From the NCBI GenBank assembly GCA_964548365.1, contig CAZJRD010000005.1, forward strand, positions 1 through 64,000: a stretch of 64,000 nt of DNA. The letters are read 5' to 3'. The notes below the pieces were generated by a model, which ran no database searches, was not told the DNA's origin, and was given only the letters and a program-made list of their open reading frames with translations. The first letter of the stretch is position 1. Each line of letters begins with the position of its first letter. This DNA is from B46-G9 sp964548365. Lineage in GTDB: Bacteria > Desulfobacterota > DSM-4660 > Desulfatiglandales > Desulfatiglandaceae. This document shows positions 33,509 to 42,308 of the stretch, piece after piece. The translations under genes and the position numbers were made by a program.

Positions 33509-34177
33509 ATGATAACAGCCGAACAAAAGCCCGTTGATGAAATTCGGGAAATGATCGCCCCGTACAAGCGGGTGCTGGCCGTGGGGTGTGCTTCCTGCGT
33601 GGCTGAATGCGCCGCGGGCGGACAGAAAGAAACGGCCATACTGGCATCCACCCTGCGGATGGCTGACAAGATGGATGGTGAGGAGAGGCTGATTGAAGAA
33701 ATGACCATTGATCGCCAGTGCGTCAAGGAATTTGTTCTGCTTCTCGATGATGTTCTTGAGAAATATGATGCGGTCCTGTCCCTTGGATGCGGGGCCGGTG
33801 TGCAGGCGGTGGCGGATATGTACCCCGAGGTGCCGGTTATCCCCGCTCTGAATACGGAATTCATGGGAGAGACCAAGGACCAGGGGTACTGGACGGAGTC
33901 CTGCCTGGGATGCGGGGACTGCATGCTCTACTATTTTGGCGGTGTGTGTCCCCTTGCCCGCTGTTCAAAACATCTGCTCAACGGCCCGTGCGGCGGATCC
34001 ATGAATGGCCAATGTGAAGTGGATCCTGATGTCCCCTGCGCGTGGCAATTGATTATAGACCGCCTGGAGAAGCTTAGGGCGCTGGAGCGGCTGGAAATGA
34101 TCTACCCGCCAAAGGACTGGTCACTGAAACAGGGGAAGGGCCCCCGGAAGATCGTGAGGGAGGATCAGCAAAAGTGA
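33509..34177 (+). CDS. metV: MetV, zinc/iron-sulfur partner of methylenetetrahydrofolate reductase
   Basis: A 222-aa MetV-type protein (MTHFR C-terminal, cysteine-rich family). Cys motifs: GCASCVAECAAGG near 27-37, LGCGAGVQ near 95, then CLGCGDC, CPLARC, NGPCGGS and CEVDPDVPC. It forms a complex with MetF in acetogens and related anaerobes and is thought to pass electrons from ferredoxin or NADH modules. It overlaps metF by 4 bp (GTGA), confirming coupling. Confidence 0.9.
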   Translation: MITAEQKPVDEIREMIAPYKRVLAVGCASCVAECAAGGQKETAILASTLRMADKMDGEERLIEEMTIDRQCVKEFVLLLDDVLEKYDAVLSLGCGAGVQAVADMYPEVPVIPALNTEFMGETKDQGYWTESCLGCGDCMLYYFGGVCPLARCSKHLLNGPCGGSMNGQCEVDPDVPCAWQLIIDRLEKLRALERLEMIYPPKDWSLKQGKGPRKIVREDQQK

Positions 34178-35106
34178 AAAACGCAAGCCGTCTAAAAAAA
34201 GTTCTTGATGCAGGGAAGTTTGCGGTAACCGCTGAATGCGGGCCTCCGAAAGGAGCTGATCCGGAGGTGATTTTCAAGAAAGCGGAAAAACTCAAAGGAT
34301 ATGTGGACGCCGTGAACGTGACGGACAACCAGACGGCCATCGTCCGGATGTCCAGTCTCGCCGCATGTGCCCTCTTGAAGAGCGCCGGTCTGGATCCGGT
34401 CCTGCAGATGGTGGTGCGGGACCGGAACCGGATTGCGCTGCAGTCTGACATCCTCGGAGCCTCGGCACTGGGCATCAGGAATGTCCTCTGTCTTTCAGGA
34501 GATCACCAGTGTTTTGGGAACCAGCCCCAGGCAGCGGGGGTCTTTGATCTCGATTCCATCCAGTTTGTAGAAGTGGTGAGAAATATGCGGGATCAGAATG
34601 TTATCGCGGGAGGGGAGGCGCTGGATGCCGCACCTGATCTCTTCATCGGCGCGGCCGCGAATCCTTTCGGCGATCCCCAGAGCTTCAGGGCCATCAGGCT
34701 GGGAAAAAAGGTGAGAGCAGGGGCCGACTTTATCCAGACCCAGTGTATCTATAACCTGGAGCGGTTTGAGACGTGGCTCCACATGGTGCGTGAAAAAGGA
34801 CTCACGGAACAGACGGCCATCCTGGGCGGGGTCACGCCCCTCAAGTCAGCCGGGATGGCAAGGTACATGAAGAACAAGGTATCCGGAATGGATATCCCTG
34901 ATGCGGTGATCAAGAGGATGGAAGGCGTTCCCAAAGAGAATCAGCGGGAAGAGGGCATCAGGATCTGTGTCGAGACCATAGAGCGGTTGAAGGAGATGGA
35001 CGGGGTGAGAGGAGTACACATCATGGCCATTGAGTGGGAGGACGCGGTCGCGGGTATTGTGGAGAACTCCGGGCTGTTTCCAAGACCGGCCTTGGAACAA
35101 GGATAG
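34174..35106 (+). CDS. metF: 5,10-methylenetetrahydrofolate reductase
   Basis: A 310-aa TIM-barrel flavoprotein of the MetF family: AECGPPKGADPEV near the start, NVTDNQ, LCLSGDHQ and the GADFIQTQ motif. It reduces methylene-THF to methyl-THF in the methyl branch of the Wood-Ljungdahl pathway and methionine synthesis. GTG start with GGAGG upstream, overlapping metV. Lacks an NADH-binding extension, so electrons come through MetV or another partner, as in the short-type anaerobic enzymes. Confidence 0.93.
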   Translation: MKNASRLKKVLDAGKFAVTAECGPPKGADPEVIFKKAEKLKGYVDAVNVTDNQTAIVRMSSLAACALLKSAGLDPVLQMVVRDRNRIALQSDILGASALGIRNVLCLSGDHQCFGNQPQAAGVFDLDSIQFVEVVRNMRDQNVIAGGEALDAAPDLFIGAAANPFGDPQSFRAIRLGKKVRAGADFIQTQCIYNLERFETWLHMVREKGLTEQTAILGGVTPLKSAGMARYMKNKVSGMDIPDAVIKRMEGVPKENQREEGIRICVETIERLKEMDGVRGVHIMAIEWEDAVAGIVENSGLFPRPALEQG

Positions 35107-35114
35107 GGGGTCCC

Positions 35115-36512
35115 ATGCCGGTCAAATATGTCATCCATACAAAAACGGTTCCCCACCGGTTTGAGCCTGTTACCCGATCGGGAGTTATTGCGTGGGAAGA
35201 AGGGTGTCTGAAATGCGCGGTCTGCGTGAAGACCCTTTGCATCTATCATGTCTACGATCATCGCGGGCTGAATGCGTACCAGATGATCGATTCTATTGAT
35301 AACGAGTGCATGAATTGCTTCAGATGCGTCCAGAGCTGCCCCAAAGAACTGATTCACAAGTCCGTCAATCCTGAATTCGAGGCCATCGGGGACGGATACT
35401 GGACCCCCAATATCATCAGCAGGCTGTGGTACCAGGCGGAGACCGGAAAGATCCCTGTTTCGGGGGCCGGATATCCCGGTCCTTTCAGCGGTCCCGGGTT
35501 TGATTCCATGTGGACGGATATGTCGGAAATTGTCCGCCCCACGAGAGACGGGATTCATGGGCGGGAATATATCAGCACCGGTGTGGATATTGGAAGGAAG
35601 CCGATCTGCCTCACGTTCAATAGAGAAAAAAAACTGCAAAGCGAGGTCACCGGAGTCATCAATATCCCTCTTCCCATTATGTTGCGGGTTCCCTCTTTCG
35701 GGTCTATTACCGGTGAGACGGTCAAGGGATGGGCCATGGCTGCGAAACGCTTGGCCACCATGCTGGCTGTTCCTGAAGAGGAGATGAGCCCGGATCTGGA
35801 GGACTTCGCCGCAAATATTATTCCGATAGTGAAAGAGAAGTCCTTGCGGAACGCAAACGTCTCCGGACAGCACCCTGTGGTAGAGATAGATACGACCGCA
35901 GCGGCTGCAGCTTCACGGGAAGATACTGTAACGGCAGGCCCCGACCGGATCACCGTAGTGATAATACCCCTGGAGGAAGGGATCGAACAACGCGCTCTTG
36001 AGCTTGTGGAAAAGGGCTTTTCCGCGCTCCATATTGAAGGGAGTAGGCAGTCCACATTTCTGGACAATCCCTCCCTTTCCTTGAAGGACGGGATCAGAGC
36101 GGTGCACCTGAAACTTGTGGAAGAGAACGTGCGGGATCAGGTTACCCTCCTTGCCAGTGGGGGGCTGGCAATGGCAGAGCACGTGGCCAAGGCCATTATC
36201 TGTGGAGCCGATGCCGTGTATGTGGATTTTCCTCTCCTGGTGGCCTTGGAATGCCGCATGTGCCAGCGGTGCACGAAAGACCTTTCCTGTCCGGTGCACA
36301 TCGAGGAAGCTTCCCCCGAGTGGGTGGCCCTGCGGACCATTAATCTCCTGGGTGCCTGGCATAACCAACTTCTTGAAGTCATGGGAGCCATGGGGATCAG
36401 GGATGCGCGTCGCCTTCGCGGTGAAGCGGGAAGGGCCATGTTTTTTGAGGACCTGGATGAAAGCACGTTCGGATCCCTGGGGGAGCTGAAGGAGGGATAT
36501 GAGCTTGAATAG
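35115..36512 (+). CDS. Ferredoxin-type protein with degenerate glutamate-synthase FMN domain
   Basis: A 465-aa protein related to the next gene product. Residues about 30-85 hold two Cys clusters (CLKCAVCVKTLC, CMNCFRCVQSCPKE) able to bind [4Fe-4S] centres. A glutamate-synthase-like FMN barrel follows (MLRVPSFGSITG, TLLASGGLAMAEHVAKAIICGADAV) with a C-terminal Cys group (CRMCQRCTKDLSC). The glutamate-synthase motif EFKYAQGAKPGLGG found in the neighbour is absent, so it may have lost glutamate-synthesis chemistry and act in electron transfer. It starts 8 bp after metF (RBS AGGGGG) and overlaps the next gene by 14 bp. Confidence 0.75.
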   Translation: MPVKYVIHTKTVPHRFEPVTRSGVIAWEEGCLKCAVCVKTLCIYHVYDHRGLNAYQMIDSIDNECMNCFRCVQSCPKELIHKSVNPEFEAIGDGYWTPNIISRLWYQAETGKIPVSGAGYPGPFSGPGFDSMWTDMSEIVRPTRDGIHGREYISTGVDIGRKPICLTFNREKKLQSEVTGVINIPLPIMLRVPSFGSITGETVKGWAMAAKRLATMLAVPEEEMSPDLEDFAANIIPIVKEKSLRNANVSGQHPVVEIDTTAAAAASREDTVTAGPDRITVVIIPLEEGIEQRALELVEKGFSALHIEGSRQSTFLDNPSLSLKDGIRAVHLKLVEENVRDQVTLLASGGLAMAEHVAKAIICGADAVYVDFPLLVALECRMCQRCTKDLSCPVHIEEASPEWVALRTINLLGAWHNQLLEVMGAMGIRDARRLRGEAGRAMFFEDLDESTFGSLGELKEGYELE

Positions 36513-38001
36513 CAGGAAGGATTTTACCTGTCCGGAAGTAGTGGAAACTCCGTCCCGGTTTAGAAACCCCATCGGGAAATACCGCTTGTACCGGACCGAT
36601 GACTGCATTGCCTGCGGCAAATGCGTGGAGCTATGTCCCTACGGGGTTCATGTGATGAGAAGAGGGATGGTATTCGTCGAGCATCCGTACCGGTGTGTGG
36701 GGCCTGACTGCCCTGAACCCTGTTACAAGGCCTGTCCGGAAAATGCCCTTTCACTGAAACGGAATCAGGATTTCGACGCCCTTGGGGATTTTCGGTGGAC
36801 CGCAGACCTCCTGACCAGTACCTGGCACATGGCTGAGTTCGGCCGGGTTCCAAGTGCGGGCCTGGAATATAAAATTGGAGATTCGGGCGGGGGATTTGAC
36901 AAGTTACGCCTGGTACTGCCAAAATCCGAAAAGAGCAGCGTTGCCGAAGATGCCTCCGGAAAGCCGGATATGGGCCTTGAACTGAACCGGAGAGGTGATG
37001 ACGCCCATCGCATCAGGATACCGGTGCCCTTTTACGGCGGCGGCATGTCTTTTGGATCAGTGAGCATTCATACCATGTTGAGCCGTGTCCGGGCGGCCGC
37101 CGCTCTGGGAACGTTTTGCTGTACGGGTGAAGGCGGATACCCCGACGAACTGATACCATACGACGACCATATGATCACCCAGGTGGCCACAGGACTCTTC
37201 GGGGTGCGGGAAGAGACCATCCAACGAGTCAAGATCGTGGAGTTCAAGTATGCCCAAGGTGCGAAACCGGGACTGGGGGGGCACTTGCTTGGTGACAAGG
37301 TCACTCCAAGTGTCGCCCGTATGCGGGAAGCCGTGGTCGGATACCCGTTGTTTTCACCGTTTCCCTTCCACAGTGTCTACTCGGTGGAGGATCACAAAAA
37401 ACATGTTGACTGGATAAAGGCAATAAACCCGAAGGCCCTGGTCTCAGTCAAGGTTTCTACTCCGACCGACGTGGATATGGTGGCGGTGGGGAGCTACTAC
37501 GCCGGTGCCCATATCATTCATCTTGACGGGAGTTACGGGGGCACCGGGGCGGCCCCTGATATTGCCAAAAAAAATATTGCTATGCCCATCGAATATGCCC
37601 TGCCTAAGGTGCACCGTTTCCTGGAAGAGGAAGGGGTGCGGGACAAGATCACGGTCATTGCCAGCGGGGGCATCAGGACACCCCATGACATTGCCAAGAC
37701 TATCGCCCTGGGCGCGGATGGTGTCTGCATCGGGACTGCCGATCTGGTAGCTTTGGAGTGCGTCAGGTGTCATAATTGTGAAAGTGGAAGAGGATGCGCG
37801 CGGGGCATCGCAACCACCGATCCCGAGCTCATGGAACAGATAAACGATGATTGGGGAACCCGGCGGATTATCAATATGTACCTGGCTTGGATAGTGGAAC
37901 TGGCCCGTATCCTGAAGCGGCTGAACATGAAGAGCATCCGGGAACTCGTCGGCAGGACCGATTGCTTGGTACACCTGGATTATATGCAAAAAGAATCTTG
38001 A
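36499..38001 (+). CDS. Glutamate synthase FMN-domain protein (GltB2-like) with ferredoxin domain
   Basis: A 500-aa archaeal-type glutamate synthase central subunit. N-terminal [4Fe-4S] motifs (CIACGKCVELCPYG, CVGPDCPEPCYKACPEN), then an FMN barrel with MSFGSVS, EFKYAQGAKPGLGG, LDGSYGGTGAAP and IASGGIRTPHDIAK, and the cluster-binding CHNCESGRGCARGIAT. It reduces iminoglutarate formed from 2-oxoglutarate and ammonia. AAGGAGGG precedes the ATG. The glutaminase and GXGXG parts are on the next gene. Electrons probably come from ferredoxin, as no GltD-like NADPH subunit is seen. Confidence 0.87.
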   Translation: MSLNSRKDFTCPEVVETPSRFRNPIGKYRLYRTDDCIACGKCVELCPYGVHVMRRGMVFVEHPYRCVGPDCPEPCYKACPENALSLKRNQDFDALGDFRWTADLLTSTWHMAEFGRVPSAGLEYKIGDSGGGFDKLRLVLPKSEKSSVAEDASGKPDMGLELNRRGDDAHRIRIPVPFYGGGMSFGSVSIHTMLSRVRAAAALGTFCCTGEGGYPDELIPYDDHMITQVATGLFGVREETIQRVKIVEFKYAQGAKPGLGGHLLGDKVTPSVARMREAVVGYPLFSPFPFHSVYSVEDHKKHVDWIKAINPKALVSVKVSTPTDVDMVAVGSYYAGAHIIHLDGSYGGTGAAPDIAKKNIAMPIEYALPKVHRFLEEEGVRDKITVIASGGIRTPHDIAKTIALGADGVCIGTADLVALECVRCHNCESGRGCARGIATTDPELMEQINDDWGTRRIINMYLAWIVELARILKRLNMKSIRELVGRTDCLVHLDYMQKES

Positions 38002-38077
38002 GGCGTAGGGCATAGGGCGTAAGGCTTAAGGTCTTTCGCCCTGTTATCCCGTCCGGAAACTCTTATGAAGGAAAGCG

Positions 38078-40732
38078 GTGACGGCAACTATGAAGCAGAA
38101 CCAAATAATTGACAGCATTATTGCCTCCAGGAAACATCTCGTCGAAGATATTCCCCCTCTTCCCAATCTCGGTCCCGAGGCAGAGGAAGGGGGTTGCGGG
38201 GTAACGGGATTTGCTTGTAGCATCCCCGTACGGGGCAAGCACATCTTTGAACCTTCCCGCCAAATGCATAACCGCGGAAACGGGCGCGGGGGTGGCATCG
38301 CTGCCATGGGGTTTGATCATGATGCCTTAGGTATCTCGGAAGAAATGCTGGAACAGGACTACCTCTTCCACATCGCCGTGCTCGATGAGCAGGTGACTAA
38401 TGATCTGGAAGAACATTTTATCAAGCCATACTTCAGGATAGACCACGCGGAGAAACTCTCCCACGTGAAGGATTACCGCGATATCCCCGGCCTTGAGGTG
38501 AAACCGCCGGAGGTCCGGCGCTACCTGGTGCGGGTAAAACCAGAAGTGCTTCGGGCCTTTCGGGAAGAGCGGAACTTGCAGGGATTGAGTAAGCGGCAGG
38601 CAGAGGATGAGTTCGTCTATCAGAACAGTTTCAGGATCAACAGGAACTATTACGATGCTACCCGTGAACAGCGCGCCTTTGTGATGTCCCACGGCAGGAA
38701 CTTTTTTATCCTGAAGATTGTCGGATATGCAGAACAGGTGGTGCAGTACTACAAGTTGGACGATTTCAAGGCACATATCTGGATAGCCCACCAGCGGTAT
38801 CCCACGAAAGGCCGCGTATGGCACCCTGGGGGTGCTCATCCATTTATCGGGCTAAACGAGGCCCTGGTCCACAACGGAGATTTTGCCAACTATCATTCGG
38901 TGACCGAGTATCTCAAACAGAGCAATATCTATCCCCTTTTTCTGACCGATACCGAGGTTTCGGTCCTGCTCTTTGATCTCTACAGCCGCACCTACCAGTA
39001 TCCCCTTGAATTCGTCATCGAGGCCCTGGCACCTACCATGGAGCATGATTTTGATCAGCTTCCCCAAGAAAAGCAGCAAGTGTACCGGGCCCTCCAGGCC
39101 ACCCATATTCATGGCTCACCCGACGGCCCCTGGTTTTTTATTGTGGCCAGGAATGATACGGAACAAGGCCAACTGCAACTCATCGGGATAACCGATACAT
39201 CCATGCTTCGGCCTCAGGTGTTCGCATTCCATGACGGTGAGGTACAGGTGGGGCTCGTGTGCTCTGAAAAGCAGGCCATTGACGCAACCCTGCGGAGCCT
39301 GGCCGAGGAAGACCCCAGGGTCGGAACGGTGGCGGATCGGTACTGGAACGCTCGTGGGGGCAGCTATACCGACGGCGGGGCATTTGTCTTCAATCTTGAC
39401 AGAAAAGAGGGCTCAAAGAACCAACGGACCCTGCACTGCGCCGACAAGTTCGGGCATGAAATTCGCGTGCCTGAAAACCAGGAGCCCTATGTGGAGGGCG
39501 GGATGTACGACGTCGCTGGAGACCAGAAAGGCACTCAACCGGAATTTTTCTCCTCCCTGCAAAAGGGGCGTGCTGATGCTTGCTTTGAATATATGAAAAG
39601 CCTTCTGGAAAAGCAGGGCTATGGGAATCTGCTCGAAGGTCTCTCGTGGTTGCAAGAGGCCGCAGCCAAAGACGAAAAAATGTTTCCCGCGGCACTCGAG
39701 ACCTTGACCCTGCTCCTGGACCGGCGCTATCCCACATTTAATAAAAAGCAGCGATCCATCCTCCAGCTTGTTCACCAGCGGGTTGAATACCTGTTGCGAG
39801 GGGTAACGCCTCTTGCTGCTGGAGGCAATGGCAGCACTCATCGGTTCGTTGATTGGGAATCGAGAGATTCCCTCAGGAAACCTCTTCCCTCCGAAGAGAT
39901 TCTTGTTATTGATGCCTCTCTGTTCCCGCCGGAAGGAGATCAATGTGACAGCCGGCTCATGGTAAATGCCTATCACCTCGGCTGGCACCGATTCATCGTC
40001 TTTGGCCTCCGGGGCCAGCGTTTTCATGGATGCGGTTTCGGAGCCAATACCCAGGGCGTGAGAATTGATGTATATGGGAGTTCCGGGGATTATTTGGGGT
40101 CAGGCATTGACGGCCTTTCCATCTCCGTCCACGGGAACGCCCAGGATCAGCTTGGGCAGATCATGAAATCAGGCAAGATGGTAATCCACGGCGACACGGG
40201 CCAGACGTTCATGTATGGCGCCAAGGGTGGCGAGGTCTACGTCATGGGCAATGCAGCGGGCCGGCCGCTCATCAATGCAGTGGGAAGGCCACGTGTGGTT
40301 ATCAACGGCACATGCCTGGACTATCTGGCAGAATCGTTTATGGCGGGTGATCCCCACAACGGCGGTGGTTTCGTGGTGCTGAACGGGATTGCGTTCGACA
40401 ATGATGGAAACGTCCTGCCCCAGGAAACGCCGTACCCTGGTTCCAATCTGTTCTCCCTTGCCTCCGGAGGGGCGATTTACGTGAGAGATCCGCACAGTCA
40501 GGTGGATGAGCAACAGCTCAACGGGGGAGAAATTGTCCCCCTGGATGAAAAGGACTGGAATCTGATCCGCCCCTATCTCGAAGAAAATGAGCGGGTTTTT
40601 GGTATTTCCATTGAAAAAGATCTCCTGACCGTGGGAGGGGAAGTGCAAGGCCCCCTGGATGTGTATCGAAAAGTGAGACCAATCCAGGAGCACGCGGTTG
40701 AACGGGACGGCCTGGAGGAGTGGGGGAAGTAG
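38078..40732 (+). CDS. Glutamate synthase glutaminase (class II GATase) and GXGXG subunit
   Basis: An 884-aa protein combining the first and last parts of glutamate synthase. After a 39-residue leader, CGVTGFACS gives the N-terminal-nucleophile Cys of a class II glutamine amidotransferase, followed by WIAHQRYPT and NGDFANYHSV. From about residue 630 comes the right-handed GXGXG beta-helix (GANTQGVRIDVYGSSGDYLG, YGAKGGEVYVMGNAAGR). The FMN barrel is missing here but is encoded by the gene before. GTG 38078 is chosen for its nearby AAGGA. Likely a split ferredoxin-dependent glutamate synthase. Confidence 0.87.
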   Translation: MTATMKQNQIIDSIIASRKHLVEDIPPLPNLGPEAEEGGCGVTGFACSIPVRGKHIFEPSRQMHNRGNGRGGGIAAMGFDHDALGISEEMLEQDYLFHIAVLDEQVTNDLEEHFIKPYFRIDHAEKLSHVKDYRDIPGLEVKPPEVRRYLVRVKPEVLRAFREERNLQGLSKRQAEDEFVYQNSFRINRNYYDATREQRAFVMSHGRNFFILKIVGYAEQVVQYYKLDDFKAHIWIAHQRYPTKGRVWHPGGAHPFIGLNEALVHNGDFANYHSVTEYLKQSNIYPLFLTDTEVSVLLFDLYSRTYQYPLEFVIEALAPTMEHDFDQLPQEKQQVYRALQATHIHGSPDGPWFFIVARNDTEQGQLQLIGITDTSMLRPQVFAFHDGEVQVGLVCSEKQAIDATLRSLAEEDPRVGTVADRYWNARGGSYTDGGAFVFNLDRKEGSKNQRTLHCADKFGHEIRVPENQEPYVEGGMYDVAGDQKGTQPEFFSSLQKGRADACFEYMKSLLEKQGYGNLLEGLSWLQEAAAKDEKMFPAALETLTLLLDRRYPTFNKKQRSILQLVHQRVEYLLRGVTPLAAGGNGSTHRFVDWESRDSLRKPLPSEEILVIDASLFPPEGDQCDSRLMVNAYHLGWHRFIVFGLRGQRFHGCGFGANTQGVRIDVYGSSGDYLGSGIDGLSISVHGNAQDQLGQIMKSGKMVIHGDTGQTFMYGAKGGEVYVMGNAAGRPLINAVGRPRVVINGTCLDYLAESFMAGDPHNGGGFVVLNGIAFDNDGNVLPQETPYPGSNLFSLASGGAIYVRDPHSQVDEQQLNGGEIVPLDEKDWNLIRPYLEENERVFGISIEKDLLTVGGEVQGPLDVYRKVRPIQEHAVERDGLEEWGK

Positions 40733-40735
40733 GGT

Positions 40736-41200
40736 TTACTTCTGGGCTGCATAGCGGGAAAGGACCCTCAGGAAGCGGATGCATCTGCCTGCTTCTGCCG
40801 AGCCGATCCCACGGCCCCTTGAGGCTACCCAGCGGCCAATTTTATCGTTGGGATACCTGAGATCAAAGCCTGCAAGGATCTGATCAAGCAGTTCGTATGG
40901 CCCCAGTATCTCCTCATCATAGATTCCTCCAAAGCCCGGAGAGGGCCGCTGGCGAATGATTTCTCCGGGAAGGCCTAAATAGCGGGCCACGCTTTTAACC
41001 TGCGTCTTGTAAAGTCCTGAAATGGGGGAAAATCTCCCATCCGGGTATCATCCACTCCCTGTTCTAAAAAATACCCCAGCAATGCCTCGGTCCGGCTTTT
41101 CCCTTCGGCCTATCAACATGACCCGCGCCATGGATGAGATATGCCGTGAAGCGGTAGGCCACATTCCGGTTCCTTTCGACTGGTGACATCTTCACACGCT
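40736..41200 (-). pseudogene. nadE: Decayed NAD synthase (NadE) remnant
   Basis: The open piece 40736-40990 reads ARYLGLPGEIIRQRPSPGF followed by YDEEILGPYELLDQIL, the C-terminal part of NH3-dependent NAD synthase. Upstream, other frames continue the family sequence (ERNRNVAYRF, RTEALLGYFLEQGVDDTRMG, SPISGLYKTQVKS) joined by frameshifts, one at a C-run near 41030, and an in-frame TGA. The N-terminal ATP-pyrophosphatase loop is missing. A clear pseudogene. Confidence 0.72.
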
Positions 41201-41257
41201 CCTCATACAAAACTCCCTGGCACCCAAATCAAATCTGAGCACAAATCCTCTCTTCTT

Positions 41258-41285
41258 GTCATTGCGAGCGAAGCAAAGCAATCTT
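41258..41285. repeat. Dispersed repeat of the GTCATTGCGAGCGAAGC type
   Basis: GTCATTGCGAGCGAAGCAAAGC is a sequence that recurs between genes in many bacterial genomes. It lies directly left of the second palindromic element. Confidence 0.5.
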
Positions 41286-41298
41286 ACCAAGAAAAGAT

Positions 41299-41568
41299 GG
41301 TTCATCCGGCTAAAGTGTACTTTGAGAAAATTTAGGTGTTACAGGCTATACCCCTTTTTCTTCGATTCTGAGCCTCCCGGGCTGGTATTTTCAGTGACTT
41401 ATCCACGGGGGAGACTTGCCCCCTCCGCATTCCAGTCCTCAAAAAAAAGCGTCCTGAGGACCTGGCTGCGGTTTCCCCCATAGATAAGTCACGAAGAAAA
41501 AGAAGCATATCCTGTTCGGGCTTTTTGGGTATCCTTGATTTCAAAAGTACGCAAGATCCGGATGAACC
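41299..41568. repeat. Palindromic mobile element, copy 2
   Basis: Same terminal repeats as copy 1 (GGTTCATCCG / CGGATGAACC) and closely similar interior, but about 28 bp shorter, having lost an internal stretch found in copy 1 after ATAAGTCACG. Flanks GAAAAGATG and AAAAAGATG look like a 9-bp target duplication with one change. It sits between the nadE relic and the lipoprotein gene. Confidence 0.85.
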
Positions 41569-41679
41569 AAAAAGATGGCTTGCCGCTGATTCTTTACATT
41601 TGGACCGGAGCATTGTATAGGAGGATGCATATATGCTCCGCAATAATGACACTCTGACGCAAAAATGAGAGGGACAGTC

Positions 41680-42237
41680 ATGAGAAAGAAATGGTTTTGC
41701 CTGTTCGTATTGCTTATCCTTGTGTGCTTTTCGGGCTGCAAGCGCGAGAATGGAGAGAAGCCTGAGATACTTGCCCGGATAAATGACTACAATCTCACCC
41801 TTGATGAATTTCAAAAGCAGCTTGCTTCCGAGATAGAGATGGACAAGGAGTTCAAACTGACACGGGGTGCGAGAAAGGCGTTCCTGGGCGAAATCATCAA
41901 GAAGGAAATCCTGATCCAGGAGGCACGGAGATTGAAGCTGGATACCAGGGAAGCGTTCAGGAGGGCCATTGAGCGGTACTGGGAATCAACGTTGATCAGG
42001 GACCTGCTCGCGCTGAAGGCAAAGGATATTGCGGAGAAAACATATGTTTCTGAAGAGGAAATCAACGCACGCTACAAGGCCATGAAGGCGGCGGACGAGA
42101 CGCTCCTCCCCCTGAACGACGTGAGAGAAGAGATCAAGAAGAAACTGAAAGAAGAGAAAAAGACAACGCTGCTGGAGGAGTGGATCAATGACCTGAAAAA
42201 GAAGGCGGACATTAAGATTAACGAAAAGCTGCTCTAG
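41680..42237 (+). CDS. Lipoprotein with SurA-like N-terminal chaperone domain
   Basis: A 185-aa lipoprotein: signal peptide MRKKWFCLFVLLILVCFSGC with the lipobox Cys at 20. Residues about 30-185 are helical and match the N-terminal chaperone region of SurA/PpiC proteins (ILARINDYNLTLDEFQKQL, FLGEIIKKEILIQEARRL). The parvulin isomerase domain is absent, so it would be a periplasmic holdase or part of an envelope complex. Its stop TAG is formed by the edge of a MITE fragment, so the C-terminus may have been reset by insertion. First of four envelope genes on this strand. Confidence 0.8.
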   Translation: MRKKWFCLFVLLILVCFSGCKRENGEKPEILARINDYNLTLDEFQKQLASEIEMDKEFKLTRGARKAFLGEIIKKEILIQEARRLKLDTREAFRRAIERYWESTLIRDLLALKAKDIAEKTYVSEEEINARYKAMKAADETLLPLNDVREEIKKKLKEEKKTTLLEEWINDLKKKADIKINEKLL

Positions 42238-42291
42238 TACCCATTTATAAATGGCTATTTTTTTCGATATCGTCGTTATGCTCAAATTTTT
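42236..42291. repeat. Half copy of the TA-flanked MITE
   Basis: About 55 bp from TAGTACCCATTTATAAATGG to CGTTATGCTCAAATTTT matches the right end of the element at 25288-25429 (read on the opposite strand) at roughly 84%. Only one end is present. It overlaps the stop codon of the preceding gene. Confidence 0.7.
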
Positions 42292-42308
42292 TGGAAAAGG
42301 AGACGGCA

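Noticed and set aside
41665..42237. SurA-like protein as a complete peptidyl-prolyl isomerase
   Set aside because: The parvulin domain is absent; only the N-terminal chaperone-like part is present.
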